Shown: positions 23,350 to 30,721 of the stretch, in pieces
How the letters are laid out: each line of letters starts with the position of its first letter
How positions within the stretch are numbered: position 1 is the first letter of the stretch
DNA from: Anaerolineae bacterium
GTDB taxonomy: Bacteria; Chloroflexota; Anaerolineae; Aggregatilineales; JAFGMM01
Length of the DNA: 32,375 nt
Reading direction: 5' to 3'
Assembly: GCA_016927535.1 (NCBI GenBank)
Contig: JAFGMM010000182.1
Location: 1-32,375 of the forward strand
The notes under the pieces: model-generated
The model's input: the letters and a program-made list of their open reading frames with translations, nothing else
Database searches by the model: none
Told to the model about the DNA's origin: nothing
Position numbers and translations under genes: made by a program

Positions 23350-24233
23350 CGGTAAATCACCATCCCCGGCGTGGCGGCGTCGCGCGCTTCGGCCTGCCCG
23401 TTGAGGAAGGTCAGCACGAAGAAAACGCCCAGCGCCAGCACGGTCGCGACCGCAAGCCCCAGGATGGGCGAATTCGCCGTGCCGCTGATGCCAAAGCCGC
23501 TGACAATGATGCCGGCGCGAAAGACGGTGTACAGGCCGTTGAGCAGCGCCGTCACTGCGAGGGCCAGCGCGAACCACCAGACCGGCACGGCGCGCCGTGC
23601 GAAGCGCGCCGACGCGAAGAAGTAGCCGAGCACAGCGCCGAACGCAATCTGTGACAGATAAGTCTCTGCAACCCGGAGGACCGCCGGTCCGAGCGGGGCC
23701 GCGCCGCCGTCGAGGAAGAAGCGCAGGCTTTGCACGGCGGCGAATCCCAGCGACACTGCCACGCCGTAAGCCACGGCGTCGCCGCGCTCGCGCATCGCGT
23801 GGGGGAAGACGGTGTAGCGGATCAAGGCGAACTTCAGATAAGCCTCCAGGAAGCCGACAATGAGCGTATAGCCGGCGATGCGTGTGTTGCCCGGCGCGTT
23901 GACCAACCACGCATCGACGCGGTAGATGCGCTCGATGATGGGCAGTGCGAGGCCGTTCGTGATGACCGCGCTTGCCAGGATCAGCACGGGCATGTAGCGC
24001 ACCGCTTTACCGGTGCGTTGGGCCGGGCGGTAGTACGCCAGCCACCACAGGCCAAGCGGGACCACGACCAGCGCCAGGTCGGCCAGGTTGAGCACCAGCC
24101 CGTCTAGTTGCAGGCCGACCAGCCCGGTAACGAGCAGCCCGGCCAGCGCCAGCCCGGCCAGTGCAAGGGTCATGACCGGCCCGGCGCGCCAGATGCCCGG
24201 CTGGATGGGCATTTCTTCGCGGTGAAGCGCCAT
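23346..24233 (-). CDS. PrsW-like polytopic membrane protein with altered active-site residues
   Basis: A 295-residue membrane protein with about eight helices. It resembles the PrsW family of intramembrane metalloproteases: FLEAYLKFALI (128-138) for the EExxK motif, GDAVAYGVAVSLGFAAVQS (151-169) for the DGxxYGxxxGLGFAxxE motif, and SQIAFGAVLGYFFA (194-207) for the HxxxG motif. Several key positions differ: only one Glu of the EE pair (E130), Gln168 in place of Glu, and Gln195 in place of His. It may be a non-catalytic relative, although the family call itself is moderate. GGGAGG lies about 10 bases before the ATG. It is first in an operon with the anchored protein and the secreted protease, suggesting a shared envelope function. 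Confidence 0.65.
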   Translation of the reverse strand: MALHREEMPIQPGIWRAGPVMTLALAGLALAGLLVTGLVGLQLDGLVLNLADLALVVVPLGLWWLAYYRPAQRTGKAVRYMPVLILASAVITNGLALPIIERIYRVDAWLVNAPGNTRIAGYTLIVGFLEAYLKFALIRYTVFPHAMRERGDAVAYGVAVSLGFAAVQSLRFFLDGGAAPLGPAVLRVAETYLSQIAFGAVLGYFFASARFARRAVPVWWFALALAVTALLNGLYTVFRAGIIVSGFGISGTANSPILGLAVATVLALGVFFVLTFLNGQAEARDAATPGMVIYR

Positions 24234-24356
24234 TGACAGAATCCTCCCGGACGAACGGGACGTATTTTACCGTATCTGGCGCGGTTTATCCGTGTCTTCT
24301 GCCCGGTTCGTGGTTAAAATCGCTCGTCGATTGCAGCGGATCGTGAAGGAGAAAAC

Positions 24357-25739
24357 ATGAGCAACCGGGTCCAACATCCTAAAGTGGTAGTGATCGGCGC
24401 GGGGAGCCTGTTCTTTGGACGGCAGGCGCTCTGGCAGATGGTCCATTCGCCGCACCTGAACACCGGCACGCTGGCGTTCGTCGATAACGACCCCGAACGC
24501 CTGGACAAGATGGCGAAACTTGCCGGGATGGTCGTCGCGCAGGAAGGGGCGCCGCTGGCCGTCGAAGCGGCGTATGACTGGAAAGACGTATTACATGACG
24601 CCGATTTCGTGGTGTTCAGCTTCGCTAAAGACACCGTGAAGTATCGCGGCATCGACTGCCAGGTTTCCGAGAAGTACGGCGTTCGCATGTGCTCCGGCGA
24701 TACGATTGGGCCGGGCGGCGTCTTCCGTGCCATGCGCGACCTGCCTGCGATCCTGGCGTGTGCGCGCGATGTCGAGCAGATGTGTCCCGGTGCCTGGGTC
24801 ATCAACTATGTCAACCCTTCGACGGTGAACGGCATCGCGCTGGCCCGCCATGCGCCGAACGTCAAAAGCTTTGCGCTGTGCGACAGCCTGCACATGCCGC
24901 ACGTCAAGCGCCGCTATGCGATCCGCGCGGGCGTCATCGACCGCGACGAAGACTACACAAAGGAGATCGACGCCGGGTTCGACCTGCGCATCGCCGGCGT
25001 GAACCATTTCACCTGGATGCTGAAGGCCGAGTATAACGGCGAAGACGTGATGCCCCGGATCGCCGAGTCGATCCGGCAGGACGCGGTCAAAGAGACCGAC
25101 GGCGGCGACACGGGCGCAAAGGCGTTGTACAACAGCACGATTGGCTATGCGCTGTACGAGATTTTCGGCTGCGTGCCGGTCTGTGTGGCGCACACCAAAG
25201 AATATTTACCGTACTGGCAAGGGCTGGGCAAGCTGGTCGAGCCGGTCCCGCCGCTGTCGATCTGGGAGACCGAACCCCGGTACGCGCGCCACGCCGAGAT
25301 GTGGCGGCAGGTCGGCGATTTCATCACCGGGACGCTGCCGATTGCCGGTTATATGAAGACCTTCGGCCCGGACCACGCGACCGATATCATCGAGAATATG
25401 GTGGGCGGCCTGGGCAAGCCGTTCTATATCAACACGTTCAACGGCGGCGCGGTGACCAATATGCGCGGCGACGCCTTTCTCGAACTGCTCTGCGATGTCG
25501 ATATGGACGGCCCGCGCCCGCGCCCGGTGGGCGAGATGCCGCGCGGGCTTCGCGGCTGGCAAGAATTGGTGCTCGACACGCACGAACTGACGGCGGAGGC
25601 GGTCGCTTCGTGCGATATGGCGCTGCTGCGGCGCGCGATGCTCACCGACCCGCTGGTCAATTCCATCGCCGACGCCGACGCGATCATCAAGGACCTGCTC
25701 GACGCCGAGCGCGACGCCGTCCCGGACTGCTGGTATTAG
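24357..25739 (+). CDS. GH4-family NAD- and metal-dependent glycosidase (alpha-galactosidase/alpha-glucosidase-like)
   Basis: A 460-residue cytoplasmic enzyme. GH4 members cleave glycosidic bonds by NAD+-assisted oxidation at C3 and elimination, with Mn2+. Seen: Rossmann VVVIGAGSLFFG (10-21), D43 in FVDNDPERL, GDTIGPGGVFRAMRDLP (114-130), NYVNPS (150-155), the metal-binding Cys C175 in ALCDSLH, and H217 in AGVNHFTWML. The usual LCHS reads LCDS here, and N153 and H217 fit the substrate/metal set. Length is normal for the family (about 440-480). Sugar and anomer preference cannot be told; GH4 acts on alpha-galactosides, alpha-glucosides, 6-phospho-sugars or glucuronides. AAGGAG lies 7 bases before the ATG. 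It is divergent from the PrsW-like operon over a 123-base gap, with no transporter beside it. Confidence 0.9.
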   Translation: MSNRVQHPKVVVIGAGSLFFGRQALWQMVHSPHLNTGTLAFVDNDPERLDKMAKLAGMVVAQEGAPLAVEAAYDWKDVLHDADFVVFSFAKDTVKYRGIDCQVSEKYGVRMCSGDTIGPGGVFRAMRDLPAILACARDVEQMCPGAWVINYVNPSTVNGIALARHAPNVKSFALCDSLHMPHVKRRYAIRAGVIDRDEDYTKEIDAGFDLRIAGVNHFTWMLKAEYNGEDVMPRIAESIRQDAVKETDGGDTGAKALYNSTIGYALYEIFGCVPVCVAHTKEYLPYWQGLGKLVEPVPPLSIWETEPRYARHAEMWRQVGDFITGTLPIAGYMKTFGPDHATDIIENMVGGLGKPFYINTFNGGAVTNMRGDAFLELLCDVDMDGPRPRPVGEMPRGLRGWQELVLDTHELTAEAVASCDMALLRRAMLTDPLVNSIADADAIIKDLLDAERDAVPDCWY

Positions 25740-25771
25740 TGCACGTCGGCGTAAATACACCTGTGGTAACA

Positions 25772-25888
25772 CATCCCCCTATCCCCATCCCTTTCCCCCA
25801 CAAGGGGGGAAAGGGAGCCAGAAGCGCCATACAGCGGTTCTGATTCCCCCTCTCCCCTTGTGGGAGAGGGGGCTAGGGGGTGAGGGGA
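25772..25888. repeat. Complete double-hairpin repeat element (family A)
   Basis: Two hairpins: CCCTTTCCCCCacaaGGGGGGAAAGGG-like at about 25789-25815, and CCCCCTCTCCccttgtGGGAGAGGGGG at about 25846-25872. They are flanked by C-rich and G-rich outer arms that pair with each other (CATCCCCCTA... / ...TAGGGGGTGAGG). Length (117 bp) and order match the copy inside the YfhO-like gene. It lies 33 bases after the GH4 stop codon. Confidence 0.85.
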
Positions 25889-25954
25889 AAACCGGCGACT
25901 GCGCTGTACTAGACGGTTCGCCGCGCGGTCGGTGCGGGCAAGCACGGAGGCAGC

Positions 25955-26052
25955 AAGATTTTCGCTACAGAGACGCAGAGCTTTTTGTATACTCTTCCCG
26001 GTTTTCTTAATCTTCTCTGCGCCCTCTGTGTCTCTGTGGTGACATCTTTTCC
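25955..26052. repeat. Paired inverted family B repeats (about 98 bp)
   Basis: A left copy (25958-25980, CGCTACAGAGACGCAGAG) and an inverted right copy (26012-26052, CTCTGTGTCTCTGTGGTGAC) face each other across about 31 bases and can fold into a long imperfect hairpin. This suggests that the complete family B unit is an inverted pair and that the other copies are halves. Confidence 0.7.
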
Positions 26053-26078
26053 CTCTACCCTGCGCCGAACCGCCCAGG

Positions 26079-26107
26079 TTGACTTATCCTGCTACCAAGA
26101 CTATCAT
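26079..26107 (+). promoter_or_regulatory. Sigma-70-type promoter of the anchored-protein gene
   Basis: TTGACT (26079-26084), 17 bases, then TATCAT (26102-26107). The predicted start near 26114 leaves a 34-base leader with AGGAGGT before the ATG at 26148. This argues against translation from the in-frame upstream start at 26079. Confidence 0.7.
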
Positions 26108-26147
26108 CACGCATGTAAAGCCGTACCTGCTTCCCAGGAGGTCGTCT

Positions 26148-26726
26148 ATGCAACGCACGATTTGGAACGCCTTTAAGAACTTCGCCATCGTGTTTTCGTT
26201 TGTCGTCAACTTTGTGCTCGTCGTGGTGGTGATTGTCCTCGTGATAAACCTGTTCACCATCACGAACGGCATTGCGGAGCCGCTGATCGACGGGCTGCAC
26301 GGCAATTTCGTCGCGTTAGACAGCGCCGACATCATCCGGCAAATCAGCGTGCAAGACGAAATCCCTGTGGCGTTCACGCTGAACCTCCGGGAACACCCGA
26401 TCAACGTGCGGCTGACCGGGGATGTACCGCTTACTCTGCCCGCCGTCTTCAATCTGCCGGGCGGCACCGATCGCATCAGCGGCACGGTGAACTTGGCGCT
26501 GCCGGAAGGGTTGGAACTGCCGCTCGTCGTCTTCATGGACGTGCCGGTCGATGAGATGGTGCCGGTCAACCTGCTGGTGGACGTGGAAATTCCGCTGAGC
26601 GAAACTCAACTACATGACCCCTTCTACCGGCTGCGCATGCTGTTCGAGCCGTTCGTGAACGCGCTCGACGCGCTGCCGGAGAGTTACTCGGATATGGTCA
26701 GCCCGGCGGCCGGCGGAGGAAGTTAG
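26148..26726 (+). CDS. Single-helix membrane-anchored protein of unknown function
   Basis: I do not recognise this 192-residue protein. A short cytoplasmic N-terminus (MQRTIWNAFKNF) leads into one long, Val-rich helix at about 12-36. The rest is an extracytoplasmic domain of alternating hydrophobic strands with Pro-rich turns (IPVAFTLNLREHPINVRLTGDVPLTLPAVFNLPGG..., then VPVNLLVDVEIPLSETQLHDPFYRLRMLFEPF). It looks like a beta-rich domain followed by a helix. There are no Cys and no enzyme motif. AGGAGGT lies 6 bases before the ATG, an excellent site. The stop codon is 2 bases before the TTG start of the methyltransferase, so the two are coupled. Confidence 0.8.
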   Translation: MQRTIWNAFKNFAIVFSFVVNFVLVVVVIVLVINLFTITNGIAEPLIDGLHGNFVALDSADIIRQISVQDEIPVAFTLNLREHPINVRLTGDVPLTLPAVFNLPGGTDRISGTVNLALPEGLELPLVVFMDVPVDEMVPVNLLVDVEIPLSETQLHDPFYRLRMLFEPFVNALDALPESYSDMVSPAAGGGS

Positions 26727-26728
26727 TC

Positions 26729-27625
26729 TTGCAACCCCCGCCTGTATGCGACTACGAAGGGTCTTCCTACCGCGCCGATTTCTGGGGAGCCGGGGACCGC
26801 GATTACGAAGACCGGGTTGAACGGATTGCGCTGCGCCGGCTGCTGCCGGCCGGCGGGCGGCGCATGTTGGAAATCGGGGCCGGCTTTGGCCGCCTGACCG
26901 GCGAGCTGGCCGGCTACGGCGAAGTGGTCTTGCACGATTACTCGCGCTCGATGCTGCGCGAAGCGCGGGCGCGGCTGGGCGACAGCGCGCCCGGCTGCCG
27001 CTATCGCTACGTCGCCAGCAATGTATACAGCCTGCCCTTTGCGCCGGGCGCGTTCGACGGCGCGACCATGATCCGCGTCATTCACCACATGGCCGACGCG
27101 CCGGCGGCGCTCGCCCAGATTCGCGCCGCGCTCGCCGACGGCGGCGTCTTCATCCTGGAGTTTGCCAACAAGCGCAACTATAAGTCGATTGCGCGCTACC
27201 TGTTGGGCCGCCAGGCGTGGTCGCCCTTCGACCCGGCGCCGGTCGAGTTCGTCGAGCTGAACTTTGACTTTCATCCCGATTACATGCGCCGCGTATCACA
27301 CAGCGCCGGCTTCGACCTGCGGCGCCAGCTTACCGTTTCGCACTTCCGCATCGAATGGCTCAAGCGGCTTGCGCCGACGGGCGTCCTGGCTGCGCTCGAC
27401 AGCCTCGCCCAACTCACCGGGGGGTGGTGGCAGTTCACGCCGAGTGTGTTTATGCAGCTTCAGGCCACCGGCCAAGCCGAACCGGCTGCGCCGCTGTTCA
27501 AATGTCCGGGGTGCGGCAGCCTGGACGTAATCGAGACGCCGGCAAGCGTCGATTGCCCGGCGTGCGGCACCCGCTACCCCATCCGCGACGGTGTTTACGA
27601 CTTCAAAGAGCCGCTGGCGCTTTAG
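26729..27625 (+). CDS. Class I methyltransferase with C-terminal Trm112-like zinc ribbon
   Basis: A 298-residue protein. Residues 45-160 are a SAM-binding domain with motif I MLEIGAGFGRLTGEL (46-60), an HDYSRSML acidic strand end, NVYSLPFAPGAFDGATMIRVIHHM, and LADGGVFILEFANK. Residues 165-245 are a variable substrate domain. Residues 250-295 form a zinc ribbon with CPGCGS and CPACGTRYPIRDGVYDF, the Trm112-like pattern. In other systems Trm112 is a separate activator of methyltransferases; here the two are fused. The substrate is unknown. The start is TTG at 26729 with GGAGGAAG (26715-26722) 6 bases upstream inside the end of the preceding gene; no ATG fits before motif I. It is convergent with rny, with a 20-base gap. 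Confidence 0.8.
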   Translation: MQPPPVCDYEGSSYRADFWGAGDRDYEDRVERIALRRLLPAGGRRMLEIGAGFGRLTGELAGYGEVVLHDYSRSMLREARARLGDSAPGCRYRYVASNVYSLPFAPGAFDGATMIRVIHHMADAPAALAQIRAALADGGVFILEFANKRNYKSIARYLLGRQAWSPFDPAPVEFVELNFDFHPDYMRRVSHSAGFDLRRQLTVSHFRIEWLKRLAPTGVLAALDSLAQLTGGWWQFTPSVFMQLQATGQAEPAAPLFKCPGCGSLDVIETPASVDCPACGTRYPIRDGVYDFKEPLAL

Positions 27626-27645
27626 AACCAGAGCGTAGCCGCGAT

Positions 27646-29190
27646 CTACTTCGCGTAGTCCACCGAGCGCGTCTCGCGGATGATGGTCACTTTGATCTGG
27701 CCGGGATACTGCATGCTCTCCTCGATCTGGCCGGCGATGTCCTTCGCCAGGCGGATGGCGGCCAAGTCGTCCACCTCGTCGGGCTTGACGATGATGCGCA
27801 CCTCGCGCCCGGCCTGGAGCGCGAAGCTCTCTTGTACGCCGCCGAAACCGTTGGCGATATCTTCGAGCGCACGGATGCGCTTTACGTAGGCGTCCAGGCT
27901 CTCGCGGCGCGCGCCGGGCCGGGCGCCGGAGATGGCGTCGGCGATTTCGACGATGATCGCCTCGACCGAATCTTGCTCGGATTCGTGATGGTGCGAAGCG
28001 ACGCAGCTGACGATCTCAGGCCGCACCCCGTGGCGGCGGCACAGGTCGGCGCCGATCTGCGCGTGAGTGCCTTCCACGTCGTGGTCGATGGCCTTGCCGA
28101 TATCGTGCAGCAGCCCGCCGGCCTTCGCAATCGAAATATCCGCGCCGATCTCGGCGGCCAGCATACCGGCGATGTGTGCGGTCTCGATGGCGTGCGAAAG
28201 CTGATTCTGGCCGTAGCTGGTGCGGAAGTTCAGCATCCCCAGCGTTCGGATGATCTGCGGGTGCAGGCCCGGCACGCTCGCCTCGTAGGCGGCGCGCTCG
28301 CCTTCTTCCTTGATCACACGCTCGACCTCTTTGCGGGCATCCGCCACCAGCTTTTCGATGCGCGCCGGGTGAATGCGCCCGTCCAACACCAGGCGCGCCA
28401 TCGCGCGCTTGGCGACTTCGCGGCGCACCGGGTCGAAGCTGGAGATGGTGACGGCCTCCGGTGTGTCGTCCACCACCACATCGACGCCGGTCGCCTGCTC
28501 GAAGGCGCGGATGTTGCGCCCGGCCCGGCCAATGATGCGGCCTTTCATCTCGTCGGAGGGTAAGGGCACGACGCTGATCGACAGCTCGCTGATGTGCTCG
28601 GTGGCGATGCGCTGCATCACCGTGGAAAGGATGTAGCGGGCGCGCTCTTCCGCCTCAGACTGGAGGATGTCTTCGGTCTCGCGGATACGGCGCGCCATGT
28701 CCTGGCGGGTCTCCTTTTCGACCTCTACCAGCAAATGCTCTTTGGCTTCTTCCAACGTCATCTCGGCGATGCGCGAGAGTTCGGCCATACGTTCTTCCTC
28801 AAGCCGGGCTAGCTCGTTGCGCTGCTTGTCCATGCGGCTCTGCCGTTTGTTCAGGTTTTGCTCGCGCAGTTCCATGCGCTCCAGCCGGCTATCGAGCTTG
28901 GCCTGGCGGTCGCGTAACCGTTCATCTTCTTTGTTCAATTCGATGCGGCGGCGGCTGGCTTCTTCGTCGGCCTCGCGGCGTTCGTTTTTGATTTCCTCCC
29001 TGGCTTCGCGCTCAAAGTCACGAATTTGCTGCTCGGCCTCGACCAACTTCTGGCGCGCCGCTTCTTCTGCCGCCTGAAGGCGGTTTTTGCCCCGGTAGCT
29101 CTGGTACAGGTAGAGGCCTCCACCTCCCAGCGCGAGACCGATTGCTATCCCAATAATCAGGCCTAGGACGAGGATGGGATCAATTTCCAT
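27646..29190 (-). CDS. rny: Ribonuclease Y
   Basis: A 514-residue membrane-anchored endoribonuclease that starts mRNA decay in many bacteria lacking RNase E. Residues 5-29 are an N-terminal helix with Gly-rich end (LGLIIGIAIGLALGGGG). Residues 35-195 are a highly charged coiled coil. A KH domain follows with GRIIGRAGRNIRAFE near 213-227, and an HD domain with catalytic H362-D363 in LLHDIGKAIDHD and further metal ligands in SHHHESE. Length and order match RNase Y throughout. CAGGAG lies about 9 bases before the ATG. recX lies 49 bases upstream on the same strand, a likely two-gene unit. Confidence 0.97.
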   Translation of the reverse strand: MEIDPILVLGLIIGIAIGLALGGGGLYLYQSYRGKNRLQAAEEAARQKLVEAEQQIRDFEREAREEIKNERREADEEASRRRIELNKEDERLRDRQAKLDSRLERMELREQNLNKRQSRMDKQRNELARLEEERMAELSRIAEMTLEEAKEHLLVEVEKETRQDMARRIRETEDILQSEAEERARYILSTVMQRIATEHISELSISVVPLPSDEMKGRIIGRAGRNIRAFEQATGVDVVVDDTPEAVTISSFDPVRREVAKRAMARLVLDGRIHPARIEKLVADARKEVERVIKEEGERAAYEASVPGLHPQIIRTLGMLNFRTSYGQNQLSHAIETAHIAGMLAAEIGADISIAKAGGLLHDIGKAIDHDVEGTHAQIGADLCRRHGVRPEIVSCVASHHHESEQDSVEAIIVEIADAISGARPGARRESLDAYVKRIRALEDIANGFGGVQESFALQAGREVRIIVKPDEVDDLAAIRLAKDIAGQIEESMQYPGQIKVTIIRETRSVDYAK

Positions 29191-29239
29191 ATATCTGCTC
29201 CTGGATGTCGCTGGTTATCGATTTGTTTTGTCGTCGTTA

Positions 29240-29872
29240 TCAGTGATCCGCGCCGGCGCGCTCCGCACTCAGGCGGTCAACGACTTCGCGGATCAGCGGG
29301 TAGGCGAATCCCCGGCGGGCCAGGTGATCGCCTAGCTTGCGGCGGAAGGTTTCCGGGTCGGTGTGGGCAAGCCGCCGTTGATAACGGCGTGCGGCGTGGT
29401 AGGCGAGCGCGGCTGCATCCACCTCGACCAACGCCGCATCGATTACATCGTCAGCAACACCCTTTTGGCGCAGTTCATAGCGCAGCGCATGCGGGCTGCG
29501 CGGTTTGAAGCGCTGCCGGTTGTCGATCCAGTAGCGAGCAAATGCTGCATCGTCTACCAGGCCCACGCGCGCCAGCCGCGCCAGGGCTGCATCGATTGCT
29601 GTTTGGGGGGCATCGTGCTCGCGCAGGTTACGCCGGATTTCTTCGGCGCTGCGCGGACGGGGCTTAAGATAGTTAAGCGCGCGTTGATAGACGCGCTCCA
29701 TCTGATCTTGTGAGTGCAAAGCCTCAATGTCGGCGTCAGATAGATACTGGCCTTTGTGCAGCTGGCCGGCTTCGACCAGCGCCAGCCCAAAGGCGAATTC
29801 CCCATCCAGGTAAACGTTGACACGTTCTTTGTTGTGCTTCTGTAATACGAATGCCGTTATCGTACCGGCCAT
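29240..29872 (-). CDS. recX: Regulatory protein RecX
   Basis: A 210-residue cytoplasmic protein that in other bacteria binds RecA filaments and limits their activity. It is built of repeated three-helix units. Family stretches are RVNVYLDGEFAFGL near 17-30, RALNYLKPRPRSAEEIRRNL near 62-81, LARVGLVDDAAFARYWIDNRQRFKPRSPHALRYELRQKGV near 99-138, and KLGDHLARRGFAYPLIREVV near the end. No recA is in the window. The start is taken at MAGTITAF because the homologous N-terminus begins there; only a weak GGCGGA site is visible, and an in-frame GTG at 29884 is possible. A hairpin with a U-rich tail lies in the leader (29891-29931). Confidence 0.9.
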   Translation of the reverse strand: MAGTITAFVLQKHNKERVNVYLDGEFAFGLALVEAGQLHKGQYLSDADIEALHSQDQMERVYQRALNYLKPRPRSAEEIRRNLREHDAPQTAIDAALARLARVGLVDDAAFARYWIDNRQRFKPRSPHALRYELRQKGVADDVIDAALVEVDAAALAYHAARRYQRRLAHTDPETFRRKLGDHLARRGFAYPLIREVVDRLSAERAGADH

Positions 29873-29890
29873 GGTTTCCGCCACGTACAA

Positions 29891-29931
29891 GCAAACTAAA
29901 AGCAGCCACAGTCCCCACGACCACGGCTGCT
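29891..29931 (-). terminator. Terminator-like hairpin in the recX leader
   Basis: On the minus strand AGCAGCC and GGCTGCT form a perfect 7-bp stem (29925-29931 with 29901-29907) with a 17-base loop, followed by TTTAGTTTGC. It ends about 20 bases before the recX start. It could be an attenuator or the terminator of an unrecognised upstream transcript. Confidence 0.45.
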
Positions 29932-30282
29932 TGTTGATCGAGTTGGCATTTCAAATAGCCCAAATACGCATCCTCGTCTTATCGGGTGCGTTGCGATACG
30001 GTGTGAACTTGGGTTGGTTTCGTCTATCGCCGGCGCTCTACAGTACAACACACATTCGTTCATCCGGCCGGCCGTAACTGCCCATATCCATTCACGCCGT
30101 ACAGGCGTGTTTCACAATGCCAAAGATCATGCAGAAAAAAGCCGCGATCTTTCAAGGGACCTTTTCTTTAAGGAACCTTTAAAGCAGTTTAATTATGCCT
30201 GCTTTTATCTTATCCGACAAGTGCTGTTTATCGTATGAGCGGCGACGTTTGTCGCCTGGCGCAAGCAGCGCTACGATAGAAT
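29932..30282. other. Intergenic stretch without a recognised gene
   Basis: No convincing gene or tRNA is seen. The stretch is less GC-rich than its surroundings. It holds small perfect hairpins: CACGCC-N5-GGCGTG at 30093-30109, AAAGCAG-N11-CTGCTTT at 30181-30205, and GGCGAC-GTTT-GTCGCC at 30241-30256. The recX promoter should lie here on the minus strand, but no clear sigma-70 match was found. Confidence 0.5.
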
Positions 30283-30352
30283 GATTAGCAAGTAGCGATT
30301 GGCAGTTGGCGGTTAGCGATTGGCAATTAGCGATTAGCGACTAGCAATCGGC
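30283..30352. repeat. Ten tandem 7-bp repeats, consensus RATTRGC
   Basis: Reading from 30283 in steps of seven gives GATTAGC, AAGTAGC, GATTGGC, AGTTGGC, GGTTAGC, GATTGGC, AATTAGC, GATTAGC, GACTAGC and AATCGGC. Ten uninterrupted units keep exact spacing, with GC at the last two positions in all. It ends 35 bases before the ATG of the small membrane protein. Confidence 0.9.
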
Positions 30353-30364
30353 TAAACGTTTAGC
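30351..30364. promoter_or_regulatory. Perfect 14-bp palindrome upstream of the membrane protein/MFS unit
   Basis: GCTAAACGTTTAGC is fully self-complementary. It joins the end of the heptamer array and lies 23 bases before the ATG at 30388. It is a candidate operator for a regulator of the exporter downstream. Confidence 0.5.
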
Positions 30365-30387
30365 AATGCCGGTTGGGAGGGTATCTA

Positions 30388-30714
30388 ATGAGCGATGGAC
30401 CATCGCGGCGCGATTTTCCGCTGCACACGGTGGGTTTTTATTCCGGCATTGGGTCGGTGCTGCTGGCGCCGACTCACGTCTTCAACTTCCTGCCGTTGCC
30501 GTTCATGCGGCCGGCCGGCGCGCTGGCCTGGCTCTCGATCATCCTGGGATTGGGCGCGCTGGCGCTGGGTTTTGTGGCGCGGCGCCAGGCCGACGCGCTC
30601 GACTCGGAAGACGCCGAGATGGCCCGCAGCGCCATGATTATCGGCGGCGCGGGTGTGATCTTGTTCGCGGCGCTGTTCGTCCTGGGCGGGCTGGTTGGCT
30701 TGATAGGTTGGTGA
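30388..30714 (+). CDS. Small two-helix membrane protein (DUF4190-like)
   Basis: A 108-residue protein with a short polar N-terminus and two strong membrane helices at about 44-64 (GALAWLSIILGLGALALGFVA) and 82-106 (AMIIGGAGVILFAALFVLGGLVGLI), joined by a charged loop RRQADALDSEDAEMARS. The layout resembles DUF4190-type small membrane proteins, of unknown function. GGGAGGGT lies 6 bases before the ATG; an in-frame start 15 bases upstream overlaps this site and is rejected. The stop is 7 bases before the MFS start, so the two are probably translated from one mRNA. Confidence 0.75.
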   Translation: MSDGPSRRDFPLHTVGFYSGIGSVLLAPTHVFNFLPLPFMRPAGALAWLSIILGLGALALGFVARRQADALDSEDAEMARSAMIIGGAGVILFAALFVLGGLVGLIGW

Positions 30715-30721
30715 GGTCTGC

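Noticed and set aside
26079-26147. Upstream start for the anchored protein at 26079
   Set aside because: It overlaps the TTGACT -35 hexamer, whereas the ATG at 26148 has AGGAGGT at ideal spacing.
27355-28563. 402-residue plus-strand frame opposite rny
   Set aside because: Antisense to a confidently identified ribonuclease Y and overlapping the methyltransferase in another frame; composition is non-protein-like.
29932-30282. tRNA or structured RNA gene in the recX upstream gap
   Set aside because: No TPsiC-like GGTTC box, CCA end or cloverleaf spacing was found; only short unrelated hairpins.
30283-30352. CRISPR array or phage attachment site
   Set aside because: Units are 7 bp with no spacers; no cas genes or integrase nearby.
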